Shown: piece by piece, positions 31,195-42,187 of the stretch | Layout: every line of letters starts with the position of its first letter | How positions within the stretch are numbered: position 1 is the stretch's first letter | Source: Adiantum capillus-veneris | Lineage: Eukaryota; Streptophyta; Polypodiopsida; Polypodiales; Pteridaceae | DNA: 64,000 nucleotides | NCBI GenBank assembly: GCA_014529385.2 | Contig: CM043949.1 | Span: 146,917,850 to 146,981,849, forward strand | Direction: 5' to 3' | The notes under the pieces: generated by a model | The model's database searches: none | Told to the model about the DNA's origin: nothing | The model's input: the letters and a program-made list of their open reading frames with translations, nothing else | Translations under genes and position numbers: made by a program

Positions 31195-32519
31195 TTGGTA
31201 TCAAAGCTTTGGCAGTGTTCTGTATCACTCAAGGAAAGAACCACAAGAATCACAAGAATTTTTTTTTGCTTGTTGCGGTCGCACGAACCCAAGTTCGCTT
31301 GGGTGTGTCGATTCCTAATCGTGTTTTTGAAGAGGGACAGGAATTCCAGGAAAGAAGGGCTTGTCCAGCCTCCTCTTGTGCCTCTTTTCACTCATTGAGA
31401 GCGGAACGTGCACTTAGCGGCCGGCCAATCGACGTGAGGTGGGAAAAAGAAACCTTGGTGTGAGCGTAAGGCCGCCAAGGGGGGTGCGCCCGCGGAAAAG
31501 AGTAGAACTCGGATGAAGAGAAGATCCTTCTCTAACACAGATTGCAAGCAAAAGAAGACCCTCAAGAACCTCAAGAACCCAAGTTCCTCGAGAACTTAAG
31601 AACCCAAGTTCCTCGTGAACTTAAGAACCCAAGACCACAAGAACCCACGACTTCATTGGATGGTCATCACTAGAAGCGGAATGGATACTTCGCTTTGAGG
31701 TGATGAGCATGAGAGAGGCGAAGAAGAATTTTCCCCACCAGGAGGTTTTTCTGACCCTCCCTCTTCCCCATCTACGCCAAGGATTGCACCAGATCCTATG
31801 GAGGCTTTGTGCAAGACGATGATGGACATGATGACAACGTGGCACGAAGCAAGAATGGCAACCATGGAGCGTAAGCGCGAGCAATTACGCTTGGAGGCCA
31901 AAGAATTTGATCGCAAGTACGCAGAAAGAAAAACAAAATTGGATTGCAAGAACGTTGTTCATTCCTCCTCTCTCATTTCTAATGTGCAGGCGAAGATTGA
32001 AGAGATTCGAGAAAAGGAGACTCTTAGTCTCTTCTTCTCCCAAGCATGACACACAGGATTTGCACGATTATGAGAAGCATGATGAATTGAATGACAATGA
32101 TTTGCATGATGATTTGAATGATAATGATGAGCATGATGAATTGAATGACAATGATTTCCATGATGATTTGAATGATAATGATAAGCATAATGATTTGGAT
32201 GACACCCACAAGCATGATGACTTGCATGATCAAGATGTGATTTCACACAAGCATGATGATTTGCATAAAGATGATGTGATTGTTGACAAGGATGATGTGT
32301 TAGTTGACACTTTCTCTAGTGAAGCTAACCTCATTGCAGATTCGATCAATCACGAAAAACTGATCTTGGCTCTCGAGCCTAGGTCCAAAGAACCCTCACA
32401 GGAAGTATTATGTGTTCACACGATTCATACGCACGCATTGTTCGAGTGTTTCATTCGTGATCGTTTCCTGTATTTTAGTCAGTGTCTTTATGTGATCCCT
32501 TTTACTAGGCATGCCTTAT
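31195..32519 (+). pseudogene. E1 interior, left part: gag start fused to HD-repeat region
   Basis: After the PBS and about 480 bp of leader, a gag start (31681; ATGGATACTTCG, stop after five codons) leads through EALCKTMMDMMTTW. It then jumps near 31945 to VVHSSSLISNVQAKIEEIREKE, a region located after the protease in E2 and E3. The matrix, capsid, zinc knuckle and protease are therefore deleted. From 32048 a His/Asp-rich repeat domain reads HDELNDNDLHDDLNDND and similar, in 27-base units. The region stops at 32519 where E2 is inserted and continues at 38503. Frames change near 32045. Not functional. Confidence 0.75.
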
Positions 32520-33782
32520 TGTCACGTGACACATCCCAACCCTAAGTGTCCGTGGACAAGCTACACCACAACAGGGTTCAATCAATTCAGTCAAGTCTAG
32601 ATTAGCAGTGATCTAGCACTTTTGTGAGTCTATTCGTAGACCGTGCAGGCCCAATCACTTAGCATAGATGCATATCCTCCGATTGCACACAGCATGATCA
32701 TCGGAATTCCCATCAGAATCCATTAGCATCAGTTAGGGGAATTTTCCAATGCATTTAGCCTATTTTCCTATTTATTGGTATTTTCACTTATTATTTTTAA
32801 GTGACTTTCCAAGAAAAGTAGGTAGGGCAATTTTGCTAAGTTAATATATAAGCAAACACAAGCACTTTCTGGCAGAAGAGGCAGCAGGAGCTTCCTGCTC
32901 AACAGGCAACTTCTCAGCAGTACCCCCTCAGACCATCCCTCGCGTTTTTGCATCTTCTCCCCTTCTTGGCGTTTTTGCATCAACTTGGCAGCCCTGGCGT
33001 TTTCCTCTCTTGCAATCACCGCCATCAACCACAGTATCCTCGCGTTAGCAGATCCTTGCAGATCAGCCCCCATCCTCGGTGTTTCCCGCGACAGAATCAA
33101 CCCCAGCTTTAGCATTTTACTAACGCTAGACCACCAGCATACCTCAGCGATTTTGTGGCAGATTCGCAGCTTGTATGATTCAGCACTTCAGCGTTTTCTG
33201 CAGCATAACCAGCAGGAACGGATCAGCCCTTCACTAACGCTAGGTAACCACAAAGATCAGCGTTTTTTAATCTCAGCCAAACCGGCAGTAGATCTTCGCA
33301 GTTTTCAGCCTATGACTCAGTAGCAGAACCATCCCAAGACGGTTGCAGATGTTCCCCCATTTTCAGCCATAAAAACGCAGCCAAAACAGTCATTTTCAGT
33401 TATCGAAACAGTCCCGAAATTCAGCGATTAGAAGATCCCAGATTTCAGCCATCAAGTCGTCGTCGTCATCGGCATAGTCCCATTGCATCAGTCCATTGCA
33501 TACGCATTGTACACCTTTGTGCAATCAAAGAATAGACCACTCTCGCCGACGAGAGTGGGGCCTTCGGAGGAGGGTTTTACAACCTCTCGGTGTCGTATCT
33601 CTTCTCTCTCCTTCTCTCAGTCTCATTCACTTGCACGCACAATATCCACTCACTTTGTTCGTGATGATAGCACTCTCCACAAGACGGAAAGCTCTCTCTT
33701 TCCCTAAGAACTAAAAGGAACCTTGAGCAATAAAGATCACTAATTTTGAGAAAATACAACATTCATTCCGCTGCACCTTACA
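32520..33782 (+). repeat. E2 5-prime LTR
   Basis: 1263 bp, TGTCACGTGACA...TTACA. TATATAAGC at 32845-32853. Hairpin CCACTCTCG-CCGA-CGAGAGTGG at 33537-33558 with a perfect 9-bp stem. The AGCGTTTT motif recurs about ten times between 32940 and 33260. Confidence 0.9.
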
Positions 33783-34277
33783 TTGGTATCAGAGCTTTGG
33801 AAGTGTTCTGCATTACTCAAGGAAAGAACCACAAGAATTTTTTTGCTTGTTGCGATCGCACGAACCCAAGTTTACTTGGGCGTGGCGATTCCTAGTCGTG
33901 TTTTGTTGAAGAGTGACAAGAATCCCAAGAAAGAAGGGCTTGTCCAGCCTCCCCTTGTGTCTCTTTTCACTCATTGAGAGCGGACCGTGCACTTAGCGGC
34001 CGGCCAATCGACGTGAGGTGGGAAAGAGCAACCTTGGTGTGAGCGCAAGGCCGCTAAGGGGTGCGCCCGCAGAAAGGAGTAGAACTCGGGTGAAGAGAAG
34101 ATCCTTCTCAACGCGATTTGCAAGCGAAAGAAAACCTCAAGAACCCCAAGAACCCAAGACCCTCAAGACTCCAGAACCTCAAGAACCCAAGATTCTCACG
34201 AATCAAGGACCTCAAGAACCTCAAGACTCTCCAAAACCCAAGTTCCTCGCGAGCTTAAGACCCCAAGATCATAGTGC

Positions 34278-35102
34278 ATGGTCGTCACCCAAAGCGGAAT
34301 GGATACTTCGCATACATGTGATGAGCATGAGAGAGGCGACGAAGACTCGTCCACACGCGGAGATGATTTCTTCAACCCTCCCCCTTCGCCATCTACGCCA
34401 CCAAACCCTATGGAGGAAATGGTCAAGCAGATGATGGCCATGATGGATAGACAAGAAGCAAGTCGCATGGCTCAGGACCTTGAGCGCCTTGCTCAAGAAC
34501 GTGAGCGTATTGCTCTTGCTACAAAACAAGAAGAAAATCGACTTGCTCAGGAACGTGAGCGACTTGCTCAGGAACGTGAGCGCATTGCTCTTGCCGCAAA
34601 ACAAGAAGAACGTCGACTTGCTTTCGAACGCGAGCGCGATGAACGAGAGGCTCAAAGGGAGATTCGTCGTCAAGAATTTATTTCCCACATCCTAGCCTCG
34701 AAGACCGAACCACCCAAAGATCGTGGGAGTTCGTCAAGTGGCGCAAGCCACGACGCAGATTCCAACCATCTAGTCACAGAAAAGTTGACTTTCAGTAAGT
34801 ATGATGGTAAGATGGATGCTACAGTTATTCATTCTTGGTTGCATCAATTTAATGCTTATTTTGCGACAACTAAGAAGACAGGAAATAGCAAATTTTTTAC
34901 GGCAGTTATGTACCTTGCCGGTGATGCCATCAATTGGTACCACGGATGGCAAGAGGCACAGCTAGCCGCGCACCTAGAGGCAGCCGACGATTTCACGCCC
35001 CTCTCTTTTAGTTGGGCTGATTTCCAAGACAAGCTCAAGGCACGGTTTATGCCACCTCAATACCTTGCACGATTGAAGGACGATTGGCGAGCTCTCAAGT
35101 AA
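34278..35102 (+). pseudogene. E2 gag, first part (matrix-like coiled coil and capsid)
   Basis: 274 open codons from 34278. The copy in E3 suggests the real start is the Met at 34299 (MDTSH). Residues about 50-130 are Glu/Arg-rich heptads with a repeated ERLAQERERIAL unit. Residues about 170-270 are a Ty3/gypsy retrotrans_gag capsid domain: KYDGKMDATVIHSWLHQF, YLAGDAINWYHGW and WADFQDKLKARFMPPQY. A TAA at 35100-35102 replaces the CAA of E3, and a small deletion near 35150 shifts the frame, so E2 Gag is broken here. The capsid would build the particle. A recent copy with fresh lesions. Confidence 0.8.
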
Positions 35103-35161
35103 AATGGTATGCCGGTTATGTCTTTTTCTAATCGTGTTTTGAGCTAGGTACCCAACTACGC

Positions 35162-37234
35162 ATGTCGGATGATGAGCGCAAAGAGGCTTTTCTCTTTGGA
35201 TTGGACGAGTATATCAAGTACGATGTCGAGGTATTCGATCCAATAGATCTCAACAAGGCGGTAGCGATTGCTCTCGCACAGGAGATGAAGCACAACAAGG
35301 AAAAGCCTAAGGAGAACAAGACTTCCACAAGTACCTCGCAGACTTCTCAGAACCCGCAGAACGGTAAGAACGATAAGAATGGTAAGAATGATAACTCTTC
35401 TAACCAATCTATCAACAGTATCTCATCAAAGAATTCTTCCAATGAATCTAAGGGTAAGGCTAACACAACTGCTAAACCTAAGCTTACTCCAGATGAAAAG
35501 GTAGCACAAGGAATTGTAGGAGGATACATCACTTCGGAAGAACAAAGCACGTATTCTAAAGAAGGTCGTTGTTTTCATTGTCACATTAAGGGTCACATAA
35601 AACGAACATGTCCTAAGCTTGAATCGAATGAATCTAAAGAACCCACAGCATCCACTACATCTGTCAATGCAATGAATGATAACACGTTTGTGCCCAAAGT
35701 TTCTCAGGACCCTCCCATTGATGATTCTCTCATTAAATGTTATGGTCGTACGTTGGGGCACCGTTTTGTCATATTGTTTGACCCAGGTAGTATGCATGAT
35801 GTGATCAGTTCCTCTCTTGTTGAGAGAGCCCGCCTCGAAGTTAGTCCGAGATCTCCTATCGAGGTCTCTAGCTTTCGTCCTGGTATAGACGCTTTCATCA
35901 CAGAGGAGTGCCTTGATGTGTTGTTTGCAATTCAACAGACTGCCTTCACTAGAAGATTTGTTGTTTCTCCTCTTTCAGGATGTGATATGGTTTTAGGCAT
36001 TAAGTGGTTTCGTGAAACTGATGCTTTCATAAATTTTTCGGCTAACACTATAACTCTCAATGCCGACAGTGATTCTCCTACAGTCTTTCATGGAGTGGAT
36101 ACTTCTCCTTCTCCATCTCTCATTGCTACTATACAGGACAAGGTTGAAAGAATTCGAGATAAGGAGACTCTCTCAGTCTCTTTTTCTCCACAGCATGACA
36201 CACAGGATTTGCATGATTATGCGAAGCATGATGATTTGAATGATAATGATTTGCATGATTACTTGTATGACAAAGACAAGCATAATGACTTCCACGAAGA
36301 TGATGTGATTGATGATGTGTTAGTTGATGCTATTTCTAGCGAAGCTAACCTCGTTGTCGATTCGATCAATCACCAAGAATCGATCTTGGCTTTCGAGTCG
36401 AGGTCCACAAATCCCCCACAAGAAGATTCGATAGACCCTGAAGCACCGATCTTGGCTCTCGAGCCTTGGTCCAAAGAACCATCACAGGAAGTATTATATG
36501 TTCGCATGATTGATACGCACGCATTGTTCGACTGTTTCATTCGTGAAGGTTTCCAATATTTTCGTCAGCATCGTTATGTGATCCCTTTTTCTAGGCATGA
36601 CATATTGTATGTTGAGCACGTTTCTCTCATGGATGAGCACGAATGTATGCGGATTGTTCCTGAAAAGCTAAAAAGTTTGTATGTAAGGAAGTCACATTCC
36701 ATGTCTCTTCCTTGGCATGACACAGTTTCCGAACGAGCACATGAAAGTATGAGAACTACACATGGGCATTTCCATTGTGATTTGCCACAGTTGATTCATT
36801 TCAATCAAACAGAAAAGATTCGACCTCATTGTTTGCATGTGTTTGATGAACGGCTTGTCACTCCGTCTATTTGTTCATCTACATTACATGCACAGTCTTT
36901 AGAGAAGACAAGATTTTTTTCCTTCACTTTACATGGAATGGGTATGTTCATGGTTTTGTGTTGGAGATGGTTTCAGGAATTTTCAGCCATGGAGATTCTT
37001 GAAGACGAAAGAAGCAGGTCTCTAGACGAAGTTGAAGCATCGAATGTGCCACAGAAGACTTTGAGTCGCTTTCGGCGCGGCCCAAAGAAGCAAGCGTTGC
37101 AGACCTTTATGAAGTTCAAGTACCACTCGACCCACACATCAAAGTGGGCCAGCGAAGAGTCCCTTCCAGGATTCCGGATGCTGTTGGCGATCTCCCTCGA
37201 CACCATACAGTTCGGTACCAGTACCTCACTTTGA
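35162..37234 (+). CDS. E2 gag-pro remainder: zinc knuckle, protease-like domain, HD repeats, novel tail
   Basis: 690 open codons from a Met that is an artefact of the upstream frameshift. Capsid end (about 1-50), linker rich in Asn/Ser/Lys, zinc knuckle CFHCHIKGHIKRTC (about 138-151), then a retropepsin-like domain with FVILFDPGSMHDVIS and CDMVLGIKWF. The active-site triplet is D-P-G rather than D-T/S-G. Next comes a His/Asp-rich stretch (HDTQDLHDYAKHDDLNDND), then about 300 residues with no domain I recognise (for example CMRIVPEKLKSLYVRKSHSM), ending at the polypurine tract. No RT motif (YxDD) or integrase zinc finger was seen. E3 has the same order, so this is the family structure and not a deletion private to E2. 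Confidence 0.75.
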   Translation: MSDDERKEAFLFGLDEYIKYDVEVFDPIDLNKAVAIALAQEMKHNKEKPKENKTSTSTSQTSQNPQNGKNDKNGKNDNSSNQSINSISSKNSSNESKGKANTTAKPKLTPDEKVAQGIVGGYITSEEQSTYSKEGRCFHCHIKGHIKRTCPKLESNESKEPTASTTSVNAMNDNTFVPKVSQDPPIDDSLIKCYGRTLGHRFVILFDPGSMHDVISSSLVERARLEVSPRSPIEVSSFRPGIDAFITEECLDVLFAIQQTAFTRRFVVSPLSGCDMVLGIKWFRETDAFINFSANTITLNADSDSPTVFHGVDTSPSPSLIATIQDKVERIRDKETLSVSFSPQHDTQDLHDYAKHDDLNDNDLHDYLYDKDKHNDFHEDDVIDDVLVDAISSEANLVVDSINHQESILAFESRSTNPPQEDSIDPEAPILALEPWSKEPSQEVLYVRMIDTHALFDCFIREGFQYFRQHRYVIPFSRHDILYVEHVSLMDEHECMRIVPEKLKSLYVRKSHSMSLPWHDTVSERAHESMRTTHGHFHCDLPQLIHFNQTEKIRPHCLHVFDERLVTPSICSSTLHAQSLEKTRFFSFTLHGMGMFMVLCWRWFQEFSAMEILEDERSRSLDEVEASNVPQKTLSRFRRGPKKQALQTFMKFKYHSTHTSKWASEESLPGFRMLLAISLDTIQFGTSTSL

Positions 37235-37245
37235 ACAGGAGGGGA

Positions 37246-38502
37246 TGTCACGTGACACATCCCAACCCTATGTGTCCGTGGACAAGCTACACCACAGCAG
37301 GGTTCAGTCAGTTCAGTCAAGTCTAGATTAGCAGTGATCTGGCACTTTTGTGAGTCTATTCGTAGACCGTGCATGCCCAATCATTTAGCATAAATGAATA
37401 TCCTCCGGTTGCACACAGCATGATCATCAGAATTCCCATCAGAATCCATTAGCATCAGTTAGGGAAATTTTCCAGTGCATTTAGCCTATTTTCCTATTTA
37501 TTGGTATTTTCACTTCTTATTTTTAAGTGACTTTCCAACAAAAGTAGGTAGGGCAATTTTGCTAAGTTAATATATAAGCAAACACAAGTTAGCACTTTCT
37601 GAGACAGCAGGAGCTTCCCGCTCAACAGGCAACTTCTCAGCAAAACCCCCTCAGACCATCCCTCATGTTTTTGCATCTTCTCCCCTTCTTGGCATTTTTG
37701 CATCAACTCGGCAGCCCTGGCGTTTTCCTCTCTTGCAATCACCGCCATCAACCACAGTATCCTCGCGTTAGCAGATCCTTGCAGATCAGCCCCCATCCTC
37801 GGTGTTTCCCATGACAGAATCAGCCCCAGCTTTAGCATTTTACCAACGCTAGACCACCAGCATACCTCAGCGATTTTGTGGCAGATTCGCAGCTTGTATG
37901 ATTCAGCACTTCGGCGTTTTCTGCAGCATAACCAGCAGGTACGGATCAGCCCTTCACTAACGCTAGGTAACCACACAGATCAGCGTTTTTAATTCTCAGC
38001 CCAAACCAGCGGTAGATCTTCGCAGTTTTCAGCCTATGACTCAGTAGCAGAACCATCCCAAGACGGTTGCAGATGTTCCCCCATTTTCAGCCATAAAAAC
38101 GCAGCCAAAACAGTCATTTTCAGCCATCGAAACAGTCCCGAAATTCAGCGATTAGAAGATCCCAGATCAGCCATCAAGTCGTCGTCGTCATCGGCATAGT
38201 CCCATTGCATCAGTCCATTGCATACGCATTGTACACCTTTGTGCAATCAAAGAATAGACCACTCTCGCCGACGAGAGTGGGGCCTTCGGAGGAGGGTTTT
38301 ACAACCTCTCGGTGTCGTATCTCTTCTCTCTCCTTCTCTCAGTCTCATTCACTTGCACGCACAATATCCACTCACTTTGTTCGTGATGATAGCACTCTCC
38401 ACAAGACGGAAAGCTCTCTTTCCCTAAGAACTAAAAGGAACCTTGAGCAATAAAGATCACTAATTTTGAGAAAATACAACATTCATTCCGTTGCACCTTA
38501 CA
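37246..38502 (+). repeat. E2 3-prime LTR
   Basis: 1257 bp, near-identical to 32520-33782, sharing the CGCCGACGAGAG hairpin loop and the TATATAAGC at 37571. Confidence 0.9.
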
Positions 38503-39147
38503 CTTATTGTACGTTGAGCACGTTTCACTCATGAATGAGCACGAATGTATACGGATTGTTCATGAAAAGCTGAAAAGTATGCATTCAAGGACGTCACATT
38601 CCATGTCTCTTCCTTGACATGACACATTTGTAGAAAGAGCACATGAAAGTATGAGCACGAAGCATGGGCATTTCCATTGTGAATTGCCACAGTTGATTGC
38701 TTTAGATCATAAGAGAAAGATTCGAACTCAATGTTTGCGTGTGTGTGGTGAACGGTTTGGCACTTTGTTTATTTGTTCATCTACATTGCATGCACAGTCT
38801 TTGAGGAAGACAAGATTTTTTCCAGTCACTTTACATGGAATAGGTATGTTCATGGTTTTGTGTTGGAAATGGTTTCAGGAATTTTAAGCCATGGAGATTC
38901 TTGAAGAAGAAAGAAGCATGACTCTTGACGAAGTTGAAGCATTGAAGGAGCCTCAGAAGACTTTGTGTTGCTTTCGGCGCGGCCCAAAGAAGAAGACTTT
39001 GCAAACCTTTATGAAGGTCAAGTACCGCACGACCCACACATCAGAGTGGGCCGGCAAAGAGTCCCTTCTAGGATTCCGGATGCTATTGGCGATCTCCCTC
39101 GACGCCATACAGTTCGGTCTCAGTACCTCACTTTGACAAGGAGGGGA
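38503..39147 (+). pseudogene. E1 interior, right part: C-terminal coding tail and polypurine tract
   Basis: Continues the E1 coding tail after E2, resuming at CTTATTGTACGTTGAGCACG. It matches E2 36600-37245 but with several stops. Ends with AAGGAGGGGA before the LTR. Confidence 0.75.
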
Positions 39148-40406
39148 TGTCACGTGACACATCCAACCCTATGTGTCCGTGGATAAGCTACAGCATGATC
39201 AGGGTTCAATCAGTCCAGTCAGTCTAGATTAGAAGTGATTTGGCACTTTTGTGAGTCTATTCGTAGACCGTGCATGCCAAGTCACTTAGTGTAGATGCAT
39301 ATCCTCTGGTTGCACACAGCATGATCATAAGCATTTCCATCAGAATCCTTCAGGGGAATTTTCCAGTGTATTTAGCCTATTTTCCCTATTTTTGACATTT
39401 TTCACTTATTATTTTTAAGTGACTTTTGTTGAAAAGTAGGTAGGGCAAATTGAGTAAGTTTGTATATAAGCAAACCTAGACTAGCACTAGTTGGCAGACG
39501 AGGCAGCAGGAGCACCTTGCTCAACAGGCAACTTCTCAGCAAGACCAACCCCCGCGACAACTCTGGCGTTTTCTCTCAATAAAAGGCCTAGCGTTTTTGC
39601 ACCAGATCAGCCAACGTTTTTGCACTTGCAGATTCCCGGCGACAGTAGACAGCACATCAGCCCTACCATTAGCAGATTCCCACAGCAACACAACAGATTC
39701 CCTAGCGTTAGCAGATTTCTCCGCAAGGTCAGTTTTTTGCCCTAGCGTTTTTGGTTTTCACATCAACCTCAGCGTTTTTGTAGATCTTCGCGACAGATTC
39801 AGCCCTAGAACCAGCGTTTTCAGTTTTCAGCAATCAGACATTGCAAAAGAAGTCCTGAACCTCGCAGATCTCACCTTCCCGCAGCAAATCCTTGCCGCAC
39901 GGTCAGATCCATTGAAGTTTGCAGTTTCAGCTCGGAAAACGCAGATTTCATCATCTGGGTTTTCAGCGCGTCGTCGTCGCATCGTCGTCATCGACATCGT
40001 CATCGACATGGAGTCAGAATTCAGCAGATACCAGATTTGCAGATTTCAGCCCTTGGCGTTTTCAAATTTCAGCCCGTCTCGTCGTCGTCCTCATCGTCAT
40101 CGACATCATCTGCAAGTCCAAGCATTGTAGAGATTTGTGCAATCATAAGTAGACCACTCTCGCCATAGAGAGTGGGGCCTTCGGAGGAGGGTTTTACAAC
40201 GTCTATGGTGTCGTATTCTCTTCTCTCTCTATCTCTCAGTCTGATACACTTTCACGCACAGTGTCCATTCACTTTGTTTGTGTTCATTGCACTCTCTCAT
40301 TAAGAACGGAAGGCTCTCCCTTCCATAAGAACAAAAGGGACCTTGAGCACAATTCGGAGCGCTCATCTTGAGCAAAGCGCAAACATTCATTCCGCTGCAC
40401 CTAACA
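39148..40406 (+). repeat. E1 3-prime LTR
   Basis: 1259 bp, TGTCACGTGACA...TAACA, pairs with 29975-31194. TATATAAG at 39463. Followed at once by GAGAA and LINE-3 ORF1. Confidence 0.9.
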
Positions 40407-41138
40407 GAGAAGGAGAGATGGGAGACGGAGAAGGAGCAAGAGAAGGAAGAATGGCAGAAGAAACAAGAGGAATGGACCAAAGAAAGAGAAGGCATGAGGG
40501 AGCAAATCGAGCTCCTTAAAGCCTCGATTGCATCCCTCAACCCCGAAGAAGGCGAGATGCACACGGACATGAAGGAAGCCCTCAAAGAAGAACTCACCAA
40601 AGCTTTGACCGCTAGCATTGAGGACAAATTGGAAGCTTCTAAAAATGGGTGGGTAGTAGTAGTCAAGAAGAACATCAAGAAGGAGGCAAGACAGGAGGAA
40701 GTCCTCATTGTGCACACTACCCTCGAGGAATAGAAGATGAGACAAGCCCGACGCCTCAACATTCGCGTCACGGGCATTTTAGAAAAAGAAGGCCTCACCC
40801 CCGAGCTTGATGGAAAGGCTTTATGCAAGAAACTCGGATACAAGGAAGTGGAATCACCCCCTTTCCTCAAAGCTTGGAGAGCGGGTAAAGATCTCACAAG
40901 GAAGAGGGCCCTCATCCTACACTTCTCCTCCGAAGAAGCACGGTCTACTTTCCTTCCCAAGAGGGTGATCTTGAGAGGACTCGATGGACCACCTATCTAC
41001 CTAGACGATGATCTCACACCAATGCAAGTAACACACCGACGCGCATGCATGCCTAGAGTACACCAAGCTCGCAAGGAGGGGAAGAGGGATTCATACAGAG
41101 ATGGCCGAGTCATCATTGATGGCAAGGCGGTAGCATAG
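40407..41138 (+). pseudogene. LINE-3 ORF1, main part
   Basis: Coiled coil and RRM-like region matching LINE-1 ORF1: ALTASIEDKLEAS, then RRLNIRVTGI, IYLDDDLTPMQVTHRRAC and RDGRVIIDGK. One in-frame TAG at 40731 (GAG in LINE-1) interrupts it. The natural terminator is TAG at 41136-41138 with ORF2 in the same frame. Confidence 0.8.
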
Positions 41139-42187
41139 GGACTCGCGGCCTATGGGACACTCTACGAGGAGATACATATGGCAGTTTGGAACTACAACAG
41201 CTCGCTATGGACACACCCAGGGAAACTCGAAGAGGTGATGCATGGTAGAGACATCATTCTACTCACAGAGACACACAAGAGCTCAGAGAGAGGTCTACCC
41301 CGAGCACAGGACTATCAATGGGAGTTTACACATAGGAAGTGTACACGACACAACACCTCCAGCGGATCTGGCAGAGTAGCACTTCTATACCGCTGCTCAC
41401 TTCACAGCAGGATACAGATAGTAGCACGCGATCCAGAAGCACGATACATGTGGATACGGATTGAGCTATCTGAGGAGGACATCCTCTACATCGCCATATG
41501 CTACTTTGCACCTAGCGGCTCTAGGTTTGCACAGACAGATGGAGGAGAGACAGAGGAGGTCCACACACACAGAGGAGAGGAGGAGGATGATTCACACTCA
41601 CTATATGCATGTCTCAGAAAGGAGATCATGGAGTACTCTAGATTGGGTGAAGTCTTCCTCACGGTGGATTTCAACGCCAGGACACAGAGTAGACAGTGTG
41701 ATATTTACGACTTCGACGACCGAGAGCTACTCTCCACCATGGAGGACACAGGGGCAGAGAGGATCTCCAGAGATACCACCACACCCACACCATATGGGAG
41801 ACACCTACTTCGCTTGGGATCACAGCACCGTCTCGTTATTTATAACGGGATGGCGCAATGGCCATCATCCGGCGGCGTGACTTGTATACCACCATCAATA
41901 ACCAGAGGCAGCATAGTTAATTACATCATCGGCTTCAGAGAGGCAGCCCATTTGCTCACATCTCTCACCATCCCACCACTACCTATTGGGGCTGACCGTG
42001 CATATCTCTCACTGGCTCACCCATCCCACATACACCACCTACATCCACACCATACACTTCACACATGAGCTAGCCAGAGTTTACTCATCACATGTATATG
42101 AGGGGATCTACACCCTCGATCCAGACACACCACTCTCTACACTCACTAGCCACCTCTCCGTAGTCTTACACACCTCAGCCCTCAGCT
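41139..42187 (+). pseudogene. LINE-3 ORF2, endonuclease part
   Basis: Open from the codon after the ORF1 TAG through about 42060: VWNYNSSLWTH, LLTETHKSSERG, VDFNARTQS (Gly of the GDFNAR motif changed to Val) and GADRAYLSLAH. A frameshift near 42010-42060 puts the rest into another frame before E3 starts at 42188. It carries a 19-codon acidic insertion (ETEEVHTHRGEEEDD) not present in LINE-1. Confidence 0.75.

Larger units (their letters stand above)
32520..38502 (+). mobile_element. E2: Gag-Pro-type LTR element inserted in E1
   Basis: LTRs 32520-33782 and 37246-38502, near-identical. TSD CTTAT (32515-32519 and 38503-38507). PBS TGGTATCAGAGC at 33784-33795; polypurine tract AGGAGGGGA at 37237-37245. 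It is the most complete copy: a 3.46-kb interior codes Gag, zinc knuckle, protease-like domain, HD-repeat and tail, but no reverse transcriptase, RNase H or integrase. It is the youngest insertion of the E1 nest. Confidence 0.9.
29975..40406 (+). mobile_element. E1: Gag-Pro-type LTR element in LINE-3, carrying E2
   Basis: LTRs 29975-31194 and 39148-40406, TSD GAGAA (29970-29974 and 40407-40411). It has a PBS at 31196 (TGGTATCAAAGC) and a polypurine tract AAGGAGGGGA before 39148. The interior (31195-32519 and 38503-39147) carries a truncated gag start and the C-terminal part of the coding region, having lost most of gag and protease. E2 splits it at 32520 with TSD CTTAT. Confidence 0.9.

Noticed and set aside
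31959-32246. His-rich or Ile/Met-rich minus-strand frames
   Set aside because: Shadows of the HD repeat on the opposite strand.
32080-32300. CRISPR-like direct repeats
   Set aside because: Contiguous coding minisatellite without spacers in a plant genome.
39597-40130. 177-codon open stretch in the E1 LTR
   Set aside because: LTR sequence; the corresponding frame is broken in the paired LTR and in E2/E3.
29975-40406. Four E-type LTRs as a tandem array from unequal recombination
   Set aside because: Separate five-base TSDs and pairwise LTR variants show E2 nested in E1 instead.
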